Source of the DNA: Acidimicrobiaceae bacterium
Lineage (GTDB): Bacteria > Actinomycetota > Acidimicrobiia > Acidimicrobiales > UBA8190
Assembly (NCBI GenBank): GCA_003453695.1
Contig: DMNK01000098.1
Span: forward strand, 326-35,032
Direction: 5' to 3'
DNA: 34,707 nt
The position numbers and the translations under genes are program-made. Below are positions 1 through 8,151 of this stretch, piece by piece. The notes below the pieces were generated by a model. That model had not been told where the DNA came from and made no database searches. It worked only from the letters and a program-made list of their open reading frames with translations. Positions within the stretch are counted from its first letter, which is position 1. The number at the start of each line of letters is the position of its first letter.

Positions 1-171
1 GGCGGCGCGGATCATCATCTTCGACGGCACGCACCCCCAGTAGGGGCACTCACCGCCGACCAGGCGGTCGTCCACGCCCACCACCTCCAGGCCCGCCTCG
101 GCCAGGCGCCCGGCGGCGTCCTCGCCCCCCGGACCCAGCCCGATCACGATCACGTCAGTGCTGGTGGTCAC
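1..171 (-). CDS. NAD(P)/FAD-dependent disulfide oxidoreductase, N-terminal part
   Basis: Only the first 57 codons are present; the gene runs off the left edge. It starts at a GTG at 171, preceded by a strong Shine-Dalgarno AAGGAG about 10 bases upstream. The protein opens with a beta strand and a Gly-rich dinucleotide-binding loop (VIGLGPGGEDAA), as expected for FAD binding. At about residues 44-49 comes the redox-active disulfide CPYWGC followed by VPSK. This is the signature of class I pyridine nucleotide-disulfide oxidoreductases, the family of dihydrolipoamide dehydrogenase, mercuric reductase and mycothione reductase. The ECPYWGC form is common in actinobacterial members of unassigned substrate. 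The exact substrate cannot be decided from this fragment. It is transcribed divergently from the RsbW-like gene. Confidence 0.85.
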   Translation of the reverse strand, partial: MTTSTDVIVIGLGPGGEDAAGRLAEAGLEVVGVDDRLVGGECPYWGCVPSKMMIRAA

Positions 172-379
172 GGTTGATTCGCTCCTTTCTCGGCGGGCGG
201 TGGGTGGCACGGGTCCGGGCGGTTGCCGCACGCCCCGGTGCGGTCCGCCGCTTCGATCTCACTGCGGCGGGGTATGGAAATTCGCAGGTCGAGGCATCTG
301 TGAAGTGAAACCCGAAAGCCAAGAGCCATTGAGCGATGGCCCCCAGTCGACTTCGCCGCGAGCACCCCCCCAGTGCCAC

Positions 380-763
380 ATGCGGCTCGACCGCAGCGCG
401 TCGAGCGTGGCGCGGGCCCGTTCTGCCGCCCGCTCCTATCTGGCCCGCAACGACCGGCGCTTCACGGAGGTCGACAGTGCCGTCCTCGTCGTGAGCGAGC
501 TGGTGTCCAACGCCGTGCAGCACGCCACGGAGCGGGACGACATCGAGCTGATCATGGACGTGCGAGAAGGCTGTCTCCACGTGGAGGTGCTCGACGGCGA
601 CCCGCGCCCTCCCAAGGAGGAGGCGCCCGACCGCTTGGACGAGAGTGGGCGGGGCCTGCGCATCGTCGACCGCTTGAGCGACAGGTGGGGATGGGAGCCG
701 GTGACGGGCAACGGCAAGCGGGTGTGGTGCGAGCTCGAGCGCTCGGCCCACTGGCGGCGCTGA
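380..763 (+). CDS. RsbW-like ATP-binding (HATPase_c_2) regulatory protein
   Basis: A 127-residue protein that is essentially one GHKL/HATPase_c_2 domain of the anti-sigma-factor serine kinase type. The N box is visible in SELVSNAVQHA (about residues 38-48), an Asp-containing strand follows (VEVLDGD), and the G box is SGRGLRIVDRLSDRWGW. Such proteins in actinobacteria bind ATP and are anti-sigma or anti-anti-sigma regulators, or lone signalling modules. No sigma factor or STAS partner lies next to it, so its target is unknown. I chose the ATG at 380, just before the domain. An in-frame GTG at 305, with a weak GAGG ten bases upstream, would add 25 residues of poor codon usage and is the alternative. 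Confidence 0.75.
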   Translation: MRLDRSASSVARARSAARSYLARNDRRFTEVDSAVLVVSELVSNAVQHATERDDIELIMDVREGCLHVEVLDGDPRPPKEEAPDRLDESGRGLRIVDRLSDRWGWEPVTGNGKRVWCELERSAHWRR

Positions 764-801
764 GAGAGCGCGGCCGTCACCCCGGACCATCGGGCGCCCG
801 A

Positions 802-1686
802 TCAGAGCAGCTCTTGTAGAGCCGACAGGGTCCGCTCGCGGTCCGTGAAGGTCACGGCGGCAAAGTCGGTGACGCCGTGGCCCGCCAGCTCGGCGATCTG
901 CGCCTTGACGGTGGCGGCGTCACCGGCGATGACCACGTCCCCTGGGCCCTCGGCGCCTTCTCGGTCGAGGACGGCGCGGTAGGCGGGCAGCCCGCCGTAG
1001 ATGGCGAAGATCTCGCCGGCGCGCGCCCGGGCCTGGGCGACGTCGTCGGTGACGGCCACGGGAAGGGCCATGACCACACGGGGCTCGGGCCTCCCGGCAT
1101 CGGCGGCGGCGGCGCGGATGGACGGGACCACGTGGGTGGCGACCGTCTTGGGCCCGGTCATCCACGTCACGGTGCCGTCAGCCACCGACCCCGCCAGCCG
1201 CAGCATGCGTGGTGCCAACGCCGACAGGAGCACGGGGACGCCGAGCGCTTTGTCGGGGTCGAGGGTGACGTGGGCGGTGACCTGGCTGCCGGCGTAGGAC
1301 ACCTTTCCCTCGCGGAGCAGCGGCAGGAGCGCCTGAAGGTACTCCCCGGTGAAGGAGGCGGGCCGTGAGTAGTCGAGGCCGTGGAGGGCCTCGACTACCA
1401 CCTGGTGCGAAGGGCCGATGCCCAGGGTGAGGCGGCCGCCCACGGCGGCGTTGGTGGTCAGCGCCTGCATGGCGAGGGCGATCGGGTGGCGGGGGTAGAT
1501 GGGGACGACCCCGGTGCCCCATTCGAGGCCGGAAACCTCGCGGCCGGCCACGGCAAAGGCGGTCAGGGTGTCGAGACCGAAGATCTGGCCCGACCACACC
1601 GAGGGGAACCCCGCCTCCTTGGCCTGCCGGGCGTTGTCGACGAAGTCCTCGAGCCGGTTGCCTCCGATCCACAGGCCGATGCGCAT
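802..1686 (-). CDS. LLM-class F420-dependent oxidoreductase
   Basis: A 294-residue luciferase-like monooxygenase (TIM-barrel) protein of normal family length. It begins with the typical strand MRIGLWIGG. It then shows the family hallmarks: VWSGQIFGLDTLTAFAVAG, a TGVVPIYPRHPIALAMQALT helix, and GGRLTLGIGPSH, which contributes to cofactor binding. The C-terminus has the usual GDVVIAGDAATVKAQIAELA segment. The sequence resembles the mycobacterial F420-dependent subfamily (TIGR03564-like), where reduced F420 replaces flavin as hydride carrier. The substrate is unknown. It stands alone, followed by the RsbW-like gene in convergent orientation. Confidence 0.85.
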   Translation of the reverse strand: MRIGLWIGGNRLEDFVDNARQAKEAGFPSVWSGQIFGLDTLTAFAVAGREVSGLEWGTGVVPIYPRHPIALAMQALTTNAAVGGRLTLGIGPSHQVVVEALHGLDYSRPASFTGEYLQALLPLLREGKVSYAGSQVTAHVTLDPDKALGVPVLLSALAPRMLRLAGSVADGTVTWMTGPKTVATHVVPSIRAAAADAGRPEPRVVMALPVAVTDDVAQARARAGEIFAIYGGLPAYRAVLDREGAEGPGDVVIAGDAATVKAQIAELAGHGVTDFAAVTFTDRERTLSALQELL

Positions 1687-1889
1687 GGTGGGACTGTACG
1701 TGCCTGCGACCCGCCGGCGCGATACCCAGGTGCACGCCGGCCTGTGGGGGGCGGGCGGATCACGCGGCAGGCGATCCCGCCGCCGAACCCGACCAACCCG
1801 ACGAGCTCGACGAACCCGACGTCGACCCGCTGAGCGTCGCCGGACGGCCGGCGTCGCCGGGCCTCGGCATTTGGTGCGAGCATTGGCCG
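1687..1889. other. Intergenic region with AACCCGAC micro-repeats
   Basis: About 200 bases between the divergent LLM gene and the lipoprotein gene. Between about 1786 and 1831 the octamer AACCCGAC occurs three times, separated by short ACGAGCTCGACG-like spacers. A related ACGAGCTCGACGTCGACC string recurs inside the lipoprotein linker near 2038-2056. No convincing promoter or gene is visible. Read in one plus-strand frame, the repeat would encode a Pro/Thr/Ser/Asn linker ending at a stop at 1833. Confidence 0.4.
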
Positions 1890-2597
1890 GTGGCGGGTGG
1901 CGTCCGGCTGGCGACCGTCGTCTTGGCCGGCCTCGGTGGGTTCTCCCTTCCGTCGTGCGCCTCGAGCCCGGCGGCCTCCTTCTCCGGCGACGGGGTCGCG
2001 TCCGGGGGACATCCCGCTCACCGGGCCGCCACCACCACGACGAGCTCGACGTCGACCACGGTCGATCCCGGCGCCCTCCCCCAGACCGACGAGTTACCCA
2101 CCTCCGCCACGCCGCAGTTCGCCCAGGAGATGGCCGCCTTGTGGCAGGGAGTCGTGCAGGACTCGGTACCGGCGGCGATGCCGTCGTTCTTCCCCGAGCA
2201 GGCCTACGTGCAGGTGAAGGCGATCGCCGATCCGGAGGCGGACTTCCAGAGTCGTCTCGTCGGCGAGTTCGGCCGCGACCTCGGAGCAGCCCATTCGCTG
2301 CTCGGCGCCAGGCCCTCGTCGGCCTCGTTGGTGAGCGTGAACGTGCCGAGCCAATTCGCCCACTGGGTGCCGCCGGGCACCTGTTCCAACCGGGTCGGCT
2401 ACTACGAGGTGCCCAACTCCCGGGTCGTCTACGAAGAGGACGGCGAGACCCGCTCCTTCGGCATCGCCTCGCTCATCTCCTGGCGGGGAGTCTGGTACGT
2501 CGTCCATCTGGGGGCGGTGGTGCGGGCGAGCCAGAGCGGCGAAGTCGACGATCCCGAGCCCGGCCCGGGGACCTCGGCACCCAGCTCGACCTGCTGA
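1890..2597 (+). CDS. Putative secreted lipoprotein of unknown function
   Basis: A 235-residue protein with a short hydrophobic N-terminus (LATVVLAGLGGFSL) followed by PSCASS. This looks like a lipobox with the modified cysteine near residue 23. A low-complexity Thr/Ser linker (about residues 47-58, TTTTSSTSTTVD) follows, as often seen between a lipid anchor and an extracytoplasmic domain. The folded part (about 70-215) has a conserved look: FAQEMAALWQGVVQD, FFPEQAYVQVKAIADP, a central Cys, VGYYEVPNSRVVY, and SFGIASLISWRGVWYVVHLG. I do not recognise a named family. The start is the GTG at 1890. It is convergent with the SDR at 2614. Confidence 0.65.
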   Translation: MAGGVRLATVVLAGLGGFSLPSCASSPAASFSGDGVASGGHPAHRAATTTTSSTSTTVDPGALPQTDELPTSATPQFAQEMAALWQGVVQDSVPAAMPSFFPEQAYVQVKAIADPEADFQSRLVGEFGRDLGAAHSLLGARPSSASLVSVNVPSQFAHWVPPGTCSNRVGYYEVPNSRVVYEEDGETRSFGIASLISWRGVWYVVHLGAVVRASQSGEVDDPEPGPGTSAPSSTC

Positions 2598-2613
2598 CCG
2601 GCGTCGCCCCGGC

Positions 2614-3384
2614 CTAGAGCAGGGTCGAGAGCCCGCCGTCCACGGCGACCACCTGACCCGTCACGTAGCCGGCCTCACCGGAGAGGAGGAAGACCACCAC
2701 GTTGGCGACCTCCTCTGGCGTGCCTTGGCGGCCGAGCGGCACAGGCGTCTGCGCCCGACCAGGCCGGCCCGCCGTCGCCAGCCGGCCCAGTGGGGTGTCG
2801 ATCAGGCCGGGGGCGACGACGTTGATGCGGCCGCGGCGCCGTGCCGCCTCCCGGGCGGCGTGGCGCATGAGCCCGATCTGTGCCGCCTTGGAGGTGTCGT
2901 AGGAAGGAATGCCCGAGCCGGGACGGAGCCCGGCCACCGAGGAGATGAGAACAGCGGCGAAACCCTCGTCCATGACGGGGAGGGCCGCTTGGAGGACCAG
3001 GAAGTGGGCGCGCACATTGACCGCCATGACCTCGTCCCAATCGACAGCCGAGGTGTGCTCGAGCCCCCGCCCTTTGCCGATGCCGACGTTCAGCACGAGG
3101 GCGTCGAGCCCGCCCAGCACGTCAACGGCCCAGCGGACCGACTCGGCGCAGGCATCGGTGTCGGCGGCGTCGGCGGCGAGGGCGAACCCCGGCCTGCCCG
3201 TGGCCCGCACCAGCTCGGCGGTGGTCTCGGCGGCTTCGAGGTTGACGTCGGTGACCGCCACGGCTGCTCCCTGCCCGGCAGCGGTCACGGCGACCGCCCG
3301 CCCGTTTCCCATGGGAGCCTCCGGGTCGTCACTGGGGCGGGTGCCCCCGCCCACCACCAGCAGCCGCCGGCCTTCGAGCCTCAC
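2614..3384 (-). CDS. Short-chain dehydrogenase/reductase with extended glycine loop
   Basis: A 256-residue SDR. The cofactor-binding turn is unusual: VVGGGT is followed by about 10 inserted residues (RPSDDPEAPM) before GNGRAVAV, instead of the compact TGxxxGxG. The remaining SDR landmarks are present: LALAADAAD (Asp of the adenine pocket), LNVGIGKG in place of NNAG, catalytic Ser in ISSVAG, Tyr/Lys in YDTSK, and VAPGLIDTPLG. The C-terminus ends with the classical TGQVVAVDGG. The GTG start at 3384 overlaps the TGA of the upstream hydrolase as GTGA, so the two are probably translationally coupled. A far longer open frame on this strand (to 5451) is not real beyond this start. The substrate is unknown. 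Confidence 0.85.
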   Translation of the reverse strand: MRLEGRRLLVVGGGTRPSDDPEAPMGNGRAVAVTAAGQGAAVAVTDVNLEAAETTAELVRATGRPGFALAADAADTDACAESVRWAVDVLGGLDALVLNVGIGKGRGLEHTSAVDWDEVMAVNVRAHFLVLQAALPVMDEGFAAVLISSVAGLRPGSGIPSYDTSKAAQIGLMRHAAREAARRRGRINVVAPGLIDTPLGRLATAGRPGRAQTPVPLGRQGTPEEVANVVVFLLSGEAGYVTGQVVAVDGGLSTLL

Positions 3385-5156
3385 TGGCCGAGGGCGGTGC
3401 TGAGACTGGTGCCGACGGTGGGGAACACCACGTGCGACAGGGTGATGCCTCCGAGCGCCACGGTGTTGAGCCCCGGCGGGGACCCTTGCATGTCGCCCGG
3501 TGTGCCCAGGATGTAGAGCCGGATCCGGTGCCCGACGGCGAAGTGGTTGCCGATCGGGAGCACCTCGACGTGGTACCGGCGCATGGTGCCCGGAAGCGCC
3601 GGGTTCTGGGAGTCGAATTGGTTGTAGGGATCGACGATCTCGCCGGCGGCATCCACCAGCGACTTGGACAGGTCGACGTTGGGATAGTCGGTGCGCAGCC
3701 AGCCCGTGGCCACCGGATAGGCGGTGCCGTCGGGCCACACGTCGGCCACGACCGCCGTCAGGTCGGTCACGGGCGCGGTCGACGAGGCGTACAGGTCGAG
3801 GCCCACCGGGCCCTCGGCGTTCACCGCCTGGCTGAGGGCAGGGGTCGAATAGGTGAGAGAGGTCGGTCCCGACAGTTGCATGTCGGTGAGCTGGGGGAAG
3901 TAGTTGGCAGCCTGATCGACGCCGTCGCTCGACACGGCGGCCACCGAGTGGACGTCCGTCTCGGAGGCTACGGAGGGGACGAAGGGATAGGACTGGGTGG
4001 TTCCGGTGGCATCGGGCGAGAGGGCCAAGGTGCCGTCGTTGAGCGACTGGACCGAGCCGCTCTTGGCCGGCGACAGGTAGAGGTCGGTCCAGTTCGTGCC
4101 TGCCAACGGCCATCCCGTGCCGCTCACCGGGGTCACGTCGTCGGCCAGGAACTGCTCCCTGCTCCCGTTGGAGAGCAGGGCCTGGACCGTCGGCTGGGTG
4201 TCGACGCCGTTGGCTGCCCCCAGCAGGTAGTGGTCGAACCAGGCGCTGTACTGGGGGAAAGGTGAGACCCCGGCCGGGTTGCCGTCGTGGGCCCCCATGA
4301 AGATGAGGTGGCTGCCGTCGCTCTCGGTGTCGAGGAAGGCGTGCACGGCGCCGCGTGCTTCGACGTCGTAGAAGCCGTCGTCGGCCAGCACGGGGATGTG
4401 GTTCGGGTCGCCCTGGAACGTCCGCTCGTTCCAGAAGGCGTCCTCGGTCATGTTGGCGCCCACCTGCACGGGCGTCGTGGCCAGCCCGCTCACCGAGGCG
4501 GGGATGGTGGCGGGCTCGGTGGTGGCCCGGGTGACGAGGTTCTCGATCCAGGGGGCGATGATCAACCCCTCGACGGCGAAGCCGACCACCGGACTGGGGA
4601 CGCCACCGATGTAGAGCAGGTCCCGGTACAGGTCCACCGTGCCGGACATGAGCGAAGCGGCCTTGACGCAGGGGAGCGGGAGGTGCATCGAGTTGTAGAC
4701 GACGATGGCGCTGGCCGAGAAGCCGTAGAGGCCGATGGTCCCGTTGCTCCACGACTGGGCGCAGGCCCAGCCGAGGAAGTGGGACAGGTCCTGTTGGTCC
4801 TGGATACCGGTGGAGTCGAGGGAACCGGCGCTCAGGCCAGTGCCGCGCCACTGGAGCTCGAGGTAGTTGAAGGCGTCGCCCGACCAGTTGAGTGTGCTCA
4901 CGTCGGGGGCGTAGGGACTGTCCTCCACGATGAGCGGACGCGGGCTCAGAGAGCCGAACCACCCCAGAGAGGCATGCAGCACCACGCCGTCGTAGCTCGA
5001 GAAGGAGAAGCTGTCGGTGTTGAAGGGGGCGGTGCTGGCAGCGGGGTGCGGCGCTCCGGCACCCAGGGTCACGAAGAGCAGGGACGTGAGCACCGTCACC
5101 ACGAGCAGGACCCTGCTCGCGAACCGCCGCACGAGCGTGAGCCTCTTCGCCGCCAT
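3381..5156 (-). CDS. Secreted CocE/NonD-type alpha/beta hydrolase (S15-like)
   Basis: A 591-residue protein with an N-terminal positively charged stretch and a hydrophobic segment (about residues 15-34), so probably exported or membrane anchored. The order of elements fits the X-Pro dipeptidyl-peptidase/CocE family. RGTGLSAGSLD (about 104-114) resembles the RGxGxSxG oxyanion region, GLYGFSAS holds the probable nucleophile Ser147, LADDGFYDV carries a likely acid, and MGAHDG a likely catalytic His. The C-terminal half (about 345-590) resembles the beta-rich S15 C-terminal domain, with FAVGHRIRLYI near the end. The nucleophile elbow GFSAS departs from the usual GxSYxG. The substrate (ester, amide or peptide) cannot be told. 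It is coupled to the downstream SDR. Confidence 0.78.
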   Translation of the reverse strand: MAAKRLTLVRRFASRVLLVVTVLTSLLFVTLGAGAPHPAASTAPFNTDSFSFSSYDGVVLHASLGWFGSLSPRPLIVEDSPYAPDVSTLNWSGDAFNYLELQWRGTGLSAGSLDSTGIQDQQDLSHFLGWACAQSWSNGTIGLYGFSASAIVVYNSMHLPLPCVKAASLMSGTVDLYRDLLYIGGVPSPVVGFAVEGLIIAPWIENLVTRATTEPATIPASVSGLATTPVQVGANMTEDAFWNERTFQGDPNHIPVLADDGFYDVEARGAVHAFLDTESDGSHLIFMGAHDGNPAGVSPFPQYSAWFDHYLLGAANGVDTQPTVQALLSNGSREQFLADDVTPVSGTGWPLAGTNWTDLYLSPAKSGSVQSLNDGTLALSPDATGTTQSYPFVPSVASETDVHSVAAVSSDGVDQAANYFPQLTDMQLSGPTSLTYSTPALSQAVNAEGPVGLDLYASSTAPVTDLTAVVADVWPDGTAYPVATGWLRTDYPNVDLSKSLVDAAGEIVDPYNQFDSQNPALPGTMRRYHVEVLPIGNHFAVGHRIRLYILGTPGDMQGSPPGLNTVALGGITLSHVVFPTVGTSLSTALGQ

Positions 5157-5210
5157 GCCGCCGTCCTCCTCGCTGTCGCCAGGCCGCCCCTGTGCGACGC
5201 GGAGTGCAGC

Positions 5211-6293
5211 CTACCGATCGGCGGCGGTCGCCGCCCCTGTGCCTGCCCGGTGCCGAGGATGGAGGACGTGCCAGCGGCGGGCTGGATGCACCGGGGGCCG
5301 CTGACCCGGCGTGGCGGCGGGCACGGTTCCCTCCGAGCCCAACCAGCCGCGTTGGCGGAAGAACATGACGAGTAGACCCACGGTGAACAACTGCAGCCCG
5401 ATGCCGACGAACACGAACACCGGCAGGCTGGTGAGGTGCGCCACCATCCATCCGAAGTTCTGTCCGAAGAAACCCGTCAGAAAACTGAGGGGCAGGAAGA
5501 CGGTGGCGATGATGGTCAACTGCTTCATGACCACGTTGAGCCGGTTCGAGACCGTCGAGAGATGGGTGTCGAGCGCGCCGCTCATCAAGTCCCGGTAGCT
5601 GTCCACCAGGTCGCTGATGCGGATGAGGTGGTCGTAGAGGTCCCGGAAGTAGCGCTCGGCTTCGGGGGTCATCCCGGGCAGCTCGTAGCCGCCGCTGAGC
5701 AGGGTGACGAACATGTCGCGCTGAGGCGTCACGACCTTCCGCATGGAGATGAGCGAGCGCTTCATGTCGAACAGCCGCCCGAGCTGCTCGTCCGTGGGCC
5801 GTTGCAGGATGTCGTCCTCCAGCTCGTCGATCTGGTCGTCGAGCCGGGCCAGCACCGGGAAGAACCCGTCCACCAGGATGTCGATCACCCGATAGAGCAG
5901 CATGACGTGGTCGGGACGAGGGCCGGGCAGTTGCTTGAGCCGTTCTGCGAGAGTCTTGAGGTTCGAGCAGGGGTCGTGGTGCACGGTCACGAGGTAGTTG
6001 GCGGTGTAGAAGCAGTGGACCTCGACGAGGTTTCCGTCGTCGGTGGCTCCGAACACCACGATCAGGGCGTAGCCGTCGTAGGTGTCGACTTTGGGACGCT
6101 GTCCGAAATGCTCGGCGTCCTCGACGGCGAGGGGATGGAACCCGAACGTGCGGTGGAGCAGCGAGTCTGCGGTGGCGTGGTCCAAACCGTCGAGGTCCAG
6201 CCAGAACCGCGCCGAGGAGTCGATCAGGCCCTTGAGCGATTCAGGGGTGATCTCGTGGCTCTGTCCGTCCACGGTGATCAGATGGCCGTTCAT
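5211..6293 (-). CDS. CorA-family divalent cation transporter
   Basis: A 360-residue CorA-like Mg2+/Co2+ transporter. The N-terminal cytoplasmic domain includes the typical FGFHPLAVEDAEHFGQRPKVD stretch, split as a family signature around residue 50. The long helix region (LDDQIDELEDDIL, KRSLISMRKVV) leads into two C-terminal membrane segments (LTIIATVFLPLSFLTGFFG and VFVFVGIGLQLFTVGLLVMFF). The pore motif after the first segment reads GQNFGWM rather than the canonical GMN, so the middle residue differs, while the Asn and the downstream aromatic are kept. A Pro/Arg/His-rich tail of about 35 residues follows the second segment. The ATG at 6293 was chosen because the protein begins at the family's usual point. 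No good Shine-Dalgarno is visible. Confidence 0.88.
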   Translation of the reverse strand: MNGHLITVDGQSHEITPESLKGLIDSSARFWLDLDGLDHATADSLLHRTFGFHPLAVEDAEHFGQRPKVDTYDGYALIVVFGATDDGNLVEVHCFYTANYLVTVHHDPCSNLKTLAERLKQLPGPRPDHVMLLYRVIDILVDGFFPVLARLDDQIDELEDDILQRPTDEQLGRLFDMKRSLISMRKVVTPQRDMFVTLLSGGYELPGMTPEAERYFRDLYDHLIRISDLVDSYRDLMSGALDTHLSTVSNRLNVVMKQLTIIATVFLPLSFLTGFFGQNFGWMVAHLTSLPVFVFVGIGLQLFTVGLLVMFFRQRGWLGSEGTVPAATPGQRPPVHPARRWHVLHPRHRAGTGAATAADR

Positions 6294-6383
6294 CCAGGCA
6301 TTTTGCCCATCTGCGGCGCCGGCCACGGGGATGGCCCGTGCGTCCCGGGGCGCAGCCCGCTGGTCTCGGGGAGAATTAGCCCC

Positions 6384-6746
6384 GTGACCACTGGCAGCCC
6401 CCCCGTCATCGCAAGACTCCGGTCCGCCTTCGAGAGGCGCGATCTCGATGCTTTCGCCCCCCTTCTCGCCGACGACGTCCGCTGGGGCGACGACGACCAC
6501 CACCCGAGGACGTGCCGCAACGCCCAACAGGTCCTGTCCACCTTGGCCCGAGTCATGGACGAGGCGGAGGCCACCATCACCGAGATGGTGGAAGGCACCA
6601 AGGGGATCCTGTGCGGACTCGACGTGCACTGGCGCGACGGCAGGCAGTTGGAGTTGTTCCAGGTCTACCTGCTGCGCAACGGTCTCGTGGCAGAGATCCG
6701 CGGCTACGACGACCGGCTCAGTGCCGCCCGGGCAGCAGGAGTCTGA
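6384..6746 (+). CDS. NTF2-like / SnoaL-type small protein
   Basis: A 120-residue protein with the cone-shaped alpha+beta NTF2-like pattern: ARLRSAFERRDLDAFAPLLADDVRW at the start, then strands LCGLDVHWRDGRQLELFQVYLLRNGLVAEIRGYDD at the end. Members act as isomerases, hydrolases, cyclases or binding domains, so the role is open. The GTG start at 6384 has GGGGAG about ten bases upstream. The gene is divergent from corA and sits only 4 bases ahead of the AhpD-like gene, so the two are likely one transcript. Confidence 0.75.
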   Translation: MTTGSPPVIARLRSAFERRDLDAFAPLLADDVRWGDDDHHPRTCRNAQQVLSTLARVMDEAEATITEMVEGTKGILCGLDVHWRDGRQLELFQVYLLRNGLVAEIRGYDDRLSAARAAGV

Positions 6747-6750
6747 CGGC

Positions 6751-7233
6751 GTGGCCCGCATCGACGTGCCGGCCGGTCCGGGCGGGGAGGCCGCCATGGT
6801 CTGGCAACTGCGGCCCGAGATGGGCGCCATGGTCGAGGCCATGGTTCGCACCGTGTACGGCTCGAGCATCCTTCCCGCCGCTGAGCGCGAGCCCGCCCGG
6901 ATGCGGATCGCGCAGCTCAACTCGTGCGGTGCCTGCGCCACTTTCCGGGCGCCCTCGGTCCTGGCGTCGGGGGTGACTGAAGACCTGTACTGCCACCTGG
7001 ACGACTACGAGTCCTACGACGGGTACACGCCCCGCCAGCGTCTGGCCATCGAGTACGCCACGCGGTTCGCCACCGACCACGCGTCGGTCGACGACGTGCT
7101 CTTCGCCCGGCTCCGCGGTGTATTCACCGATGCCGAGATCCTCGACCTGACCCTGTGCTTCGCCGCCTACCTCGGCCTGGGCCGGGCCCTGGCCGTCCTC
7201 GGGATCGAGGACCACACCGCCGTCGACGTCTGA
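6751..7233 (+). CDS. Carboxymuconolactone decarboxylase / AhpD-like protein
   Basis: A 160-residue all-helical protein of the CMD/AhpD superfamily. The core is visible in LRPEMGAMVEAMVRTVY, then ARMRIAQLNSCGACATFRAP, followed by RQRLAIEYATRFATDHASVDD and ILDLTLCFAAYLGLGRALAVL. It keeps the CxxC pair (CGAC) that in AhpD acts as a thiol peroxidase or disulfide centre. The His usually four residues further on is replaced, the sequence being CGACATFR. The GTG start at 6751 follows the NTF2-like gene by 4 bases. Its substrate is unknown. Confidence 0.8.
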   Translation: MARIDVPAGPGGEAAMVWQLRPEMGAMVEAMVRTVYGSSILPAAEREPARMRIAQLNSCGACATFRAPSVLASGVTEDLYCHLDDYESYDGYTPRQRLAIEYATRFATDHASVDDVLFARLRGVFTDAEILDLTLCFAAYLGLGRALAVLGIEDHTAVDV

Positions 7234-7260
7234 GCTGCCAGGGCGTCCGCCGCCCGGCGT

Positions 7261-8142
7261 CTAGGCCGGGAGCCCGACGCGCTCGGCGAGAGCGGACAGC
7301 TCCTCGAGGGCGTCGTCCAGTCCGGGCGCCACGCCGCTGGCGATCACCCGGTCGATCCCCATGGCCGCCACCTTGCCGACGGTCTCCGCCGTGATCTTGG
7401 GGGCCACGCCGCTCACGGTGATCTCGAAGCCTGACGGGTCACGCCCCTCGGCCTCGACCTGCTTGCGCATGTCGGCGATGGCAACGCGCAATTCGTCACC
7501 GCCGATCCCGAGCGGCTGCCATCCGTCGCCTCGGGTTGCCGCCCGGCGCATCGACGCCCGGCTCGTGCCGCCGATGTGGATGGGGATCCCTCCCCGGTGG
7601 ACAGGCTTGGGATAGCTGTGGGCGTCGGCGAACGCGAAGAACTCGCCCGCAAAGTGCGCTCCTTCGGGACCGGTCGCCTCCCACAGGGCCCGCATGGCGT
7701 CGATCATCTCGTCCGCCCGCCGCCCCCGGGTCGCAAAGTCGGTGCCGCACGCCTCGAGCTCCTCGCGCATCCACCCCAGGCCCACGCACAGCCGCAACCG
7801 TCCCCCGGAGAGCACGTCGAGAGTGGCCAGGCGCTTGGCCAGCGTCACCGGGTGGTGGGCGGGAAGGACGAGGACCCCCGTGCACAGCCCGAGCGTCGTG
7901 GTCGAGCCGGCGACGAAGGACAACAGGTCGAGGGGATCGGGGATCGGCGTGTCGTCCGGCAGGGGCATGCGCCCCGAGTCGTCGTAGGGATACCGGCTGG
8001 TGTAGCTCGACACCACGAGCGGGTGCTCGATGGCCACGAAGGCCTCGAATCCACAGCGCTCGGCATGCCGGGCATAGGAACGCACCCACTGCGGGTCGGA
8101 GGTGACCCCCTCGCGGGCGGGCGGCATCACGGCGATCTTCAC
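7261..8142 (-). CDS. LLM-class F420-dependent oxidoreductase
   Basis: A 293-residue luciferase-like TIM-barrel protein. Family marks are MKIAVMPPA at the N-terminus, HAERCGFEAFVAIEHPLV, a TLGLCTGVLVLPAHHPVTLAKRLATLD region, SGGRLRLCVGLGWMREE, and IPIHIGGTSRASMRRAA, which usually lines the F420/FMN phosphate site. It resembles the TIGR03619-type actinobacterial subfamily. The NTF2-like gene lies 9 bases upstream on the same strand, so they are probably co-transcribed. It is convergent with the AhpD-like gene. The substrate is unknown. Confidence 0.88.
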   Translation of the reverse strand: MKIAVMPPAREGVTSDPQWVRSYARHAERCGFEAFVAIEHPLVVSSYTSRYPYDDSGRMPLPDDTPIPDPLDLLSFVAGSTTTLGLCTGVLVLPAHHPVTLAKRLATLDVLSGGRLRLCVGLGWMREELEACGTDFATRGRRADEMIDAMRALWEATGPEGAHFAGEFFAFADAHSYPKPVHRGGIPIHIGGTSRASMRRAATRGDGWQPLGIGGDELRVAIADMRKQVEAEGRDPSGFEITVSGVAPKITAETVGKVAAMGIDRVIASGVAPGLDDALEELSALAERVGLPA

Positions 8143-8151
8143 AGTCCCTCC

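Noticed and set aside
2614..5451. A 945-codon open frame on the minus strand
   Set aside because: Only its last 256 codons (the SDR) look like protein. The rest is an Arg/Pro-rich antiframe translation of the CocE-type hydrolase, which has its own well-supported frame.
5436..6746. A 436-codon plus-strand frame over the corA gene
   Set aside because: The part before 6384 is the complement shadow of corA. Only the NTF2-like end is real.
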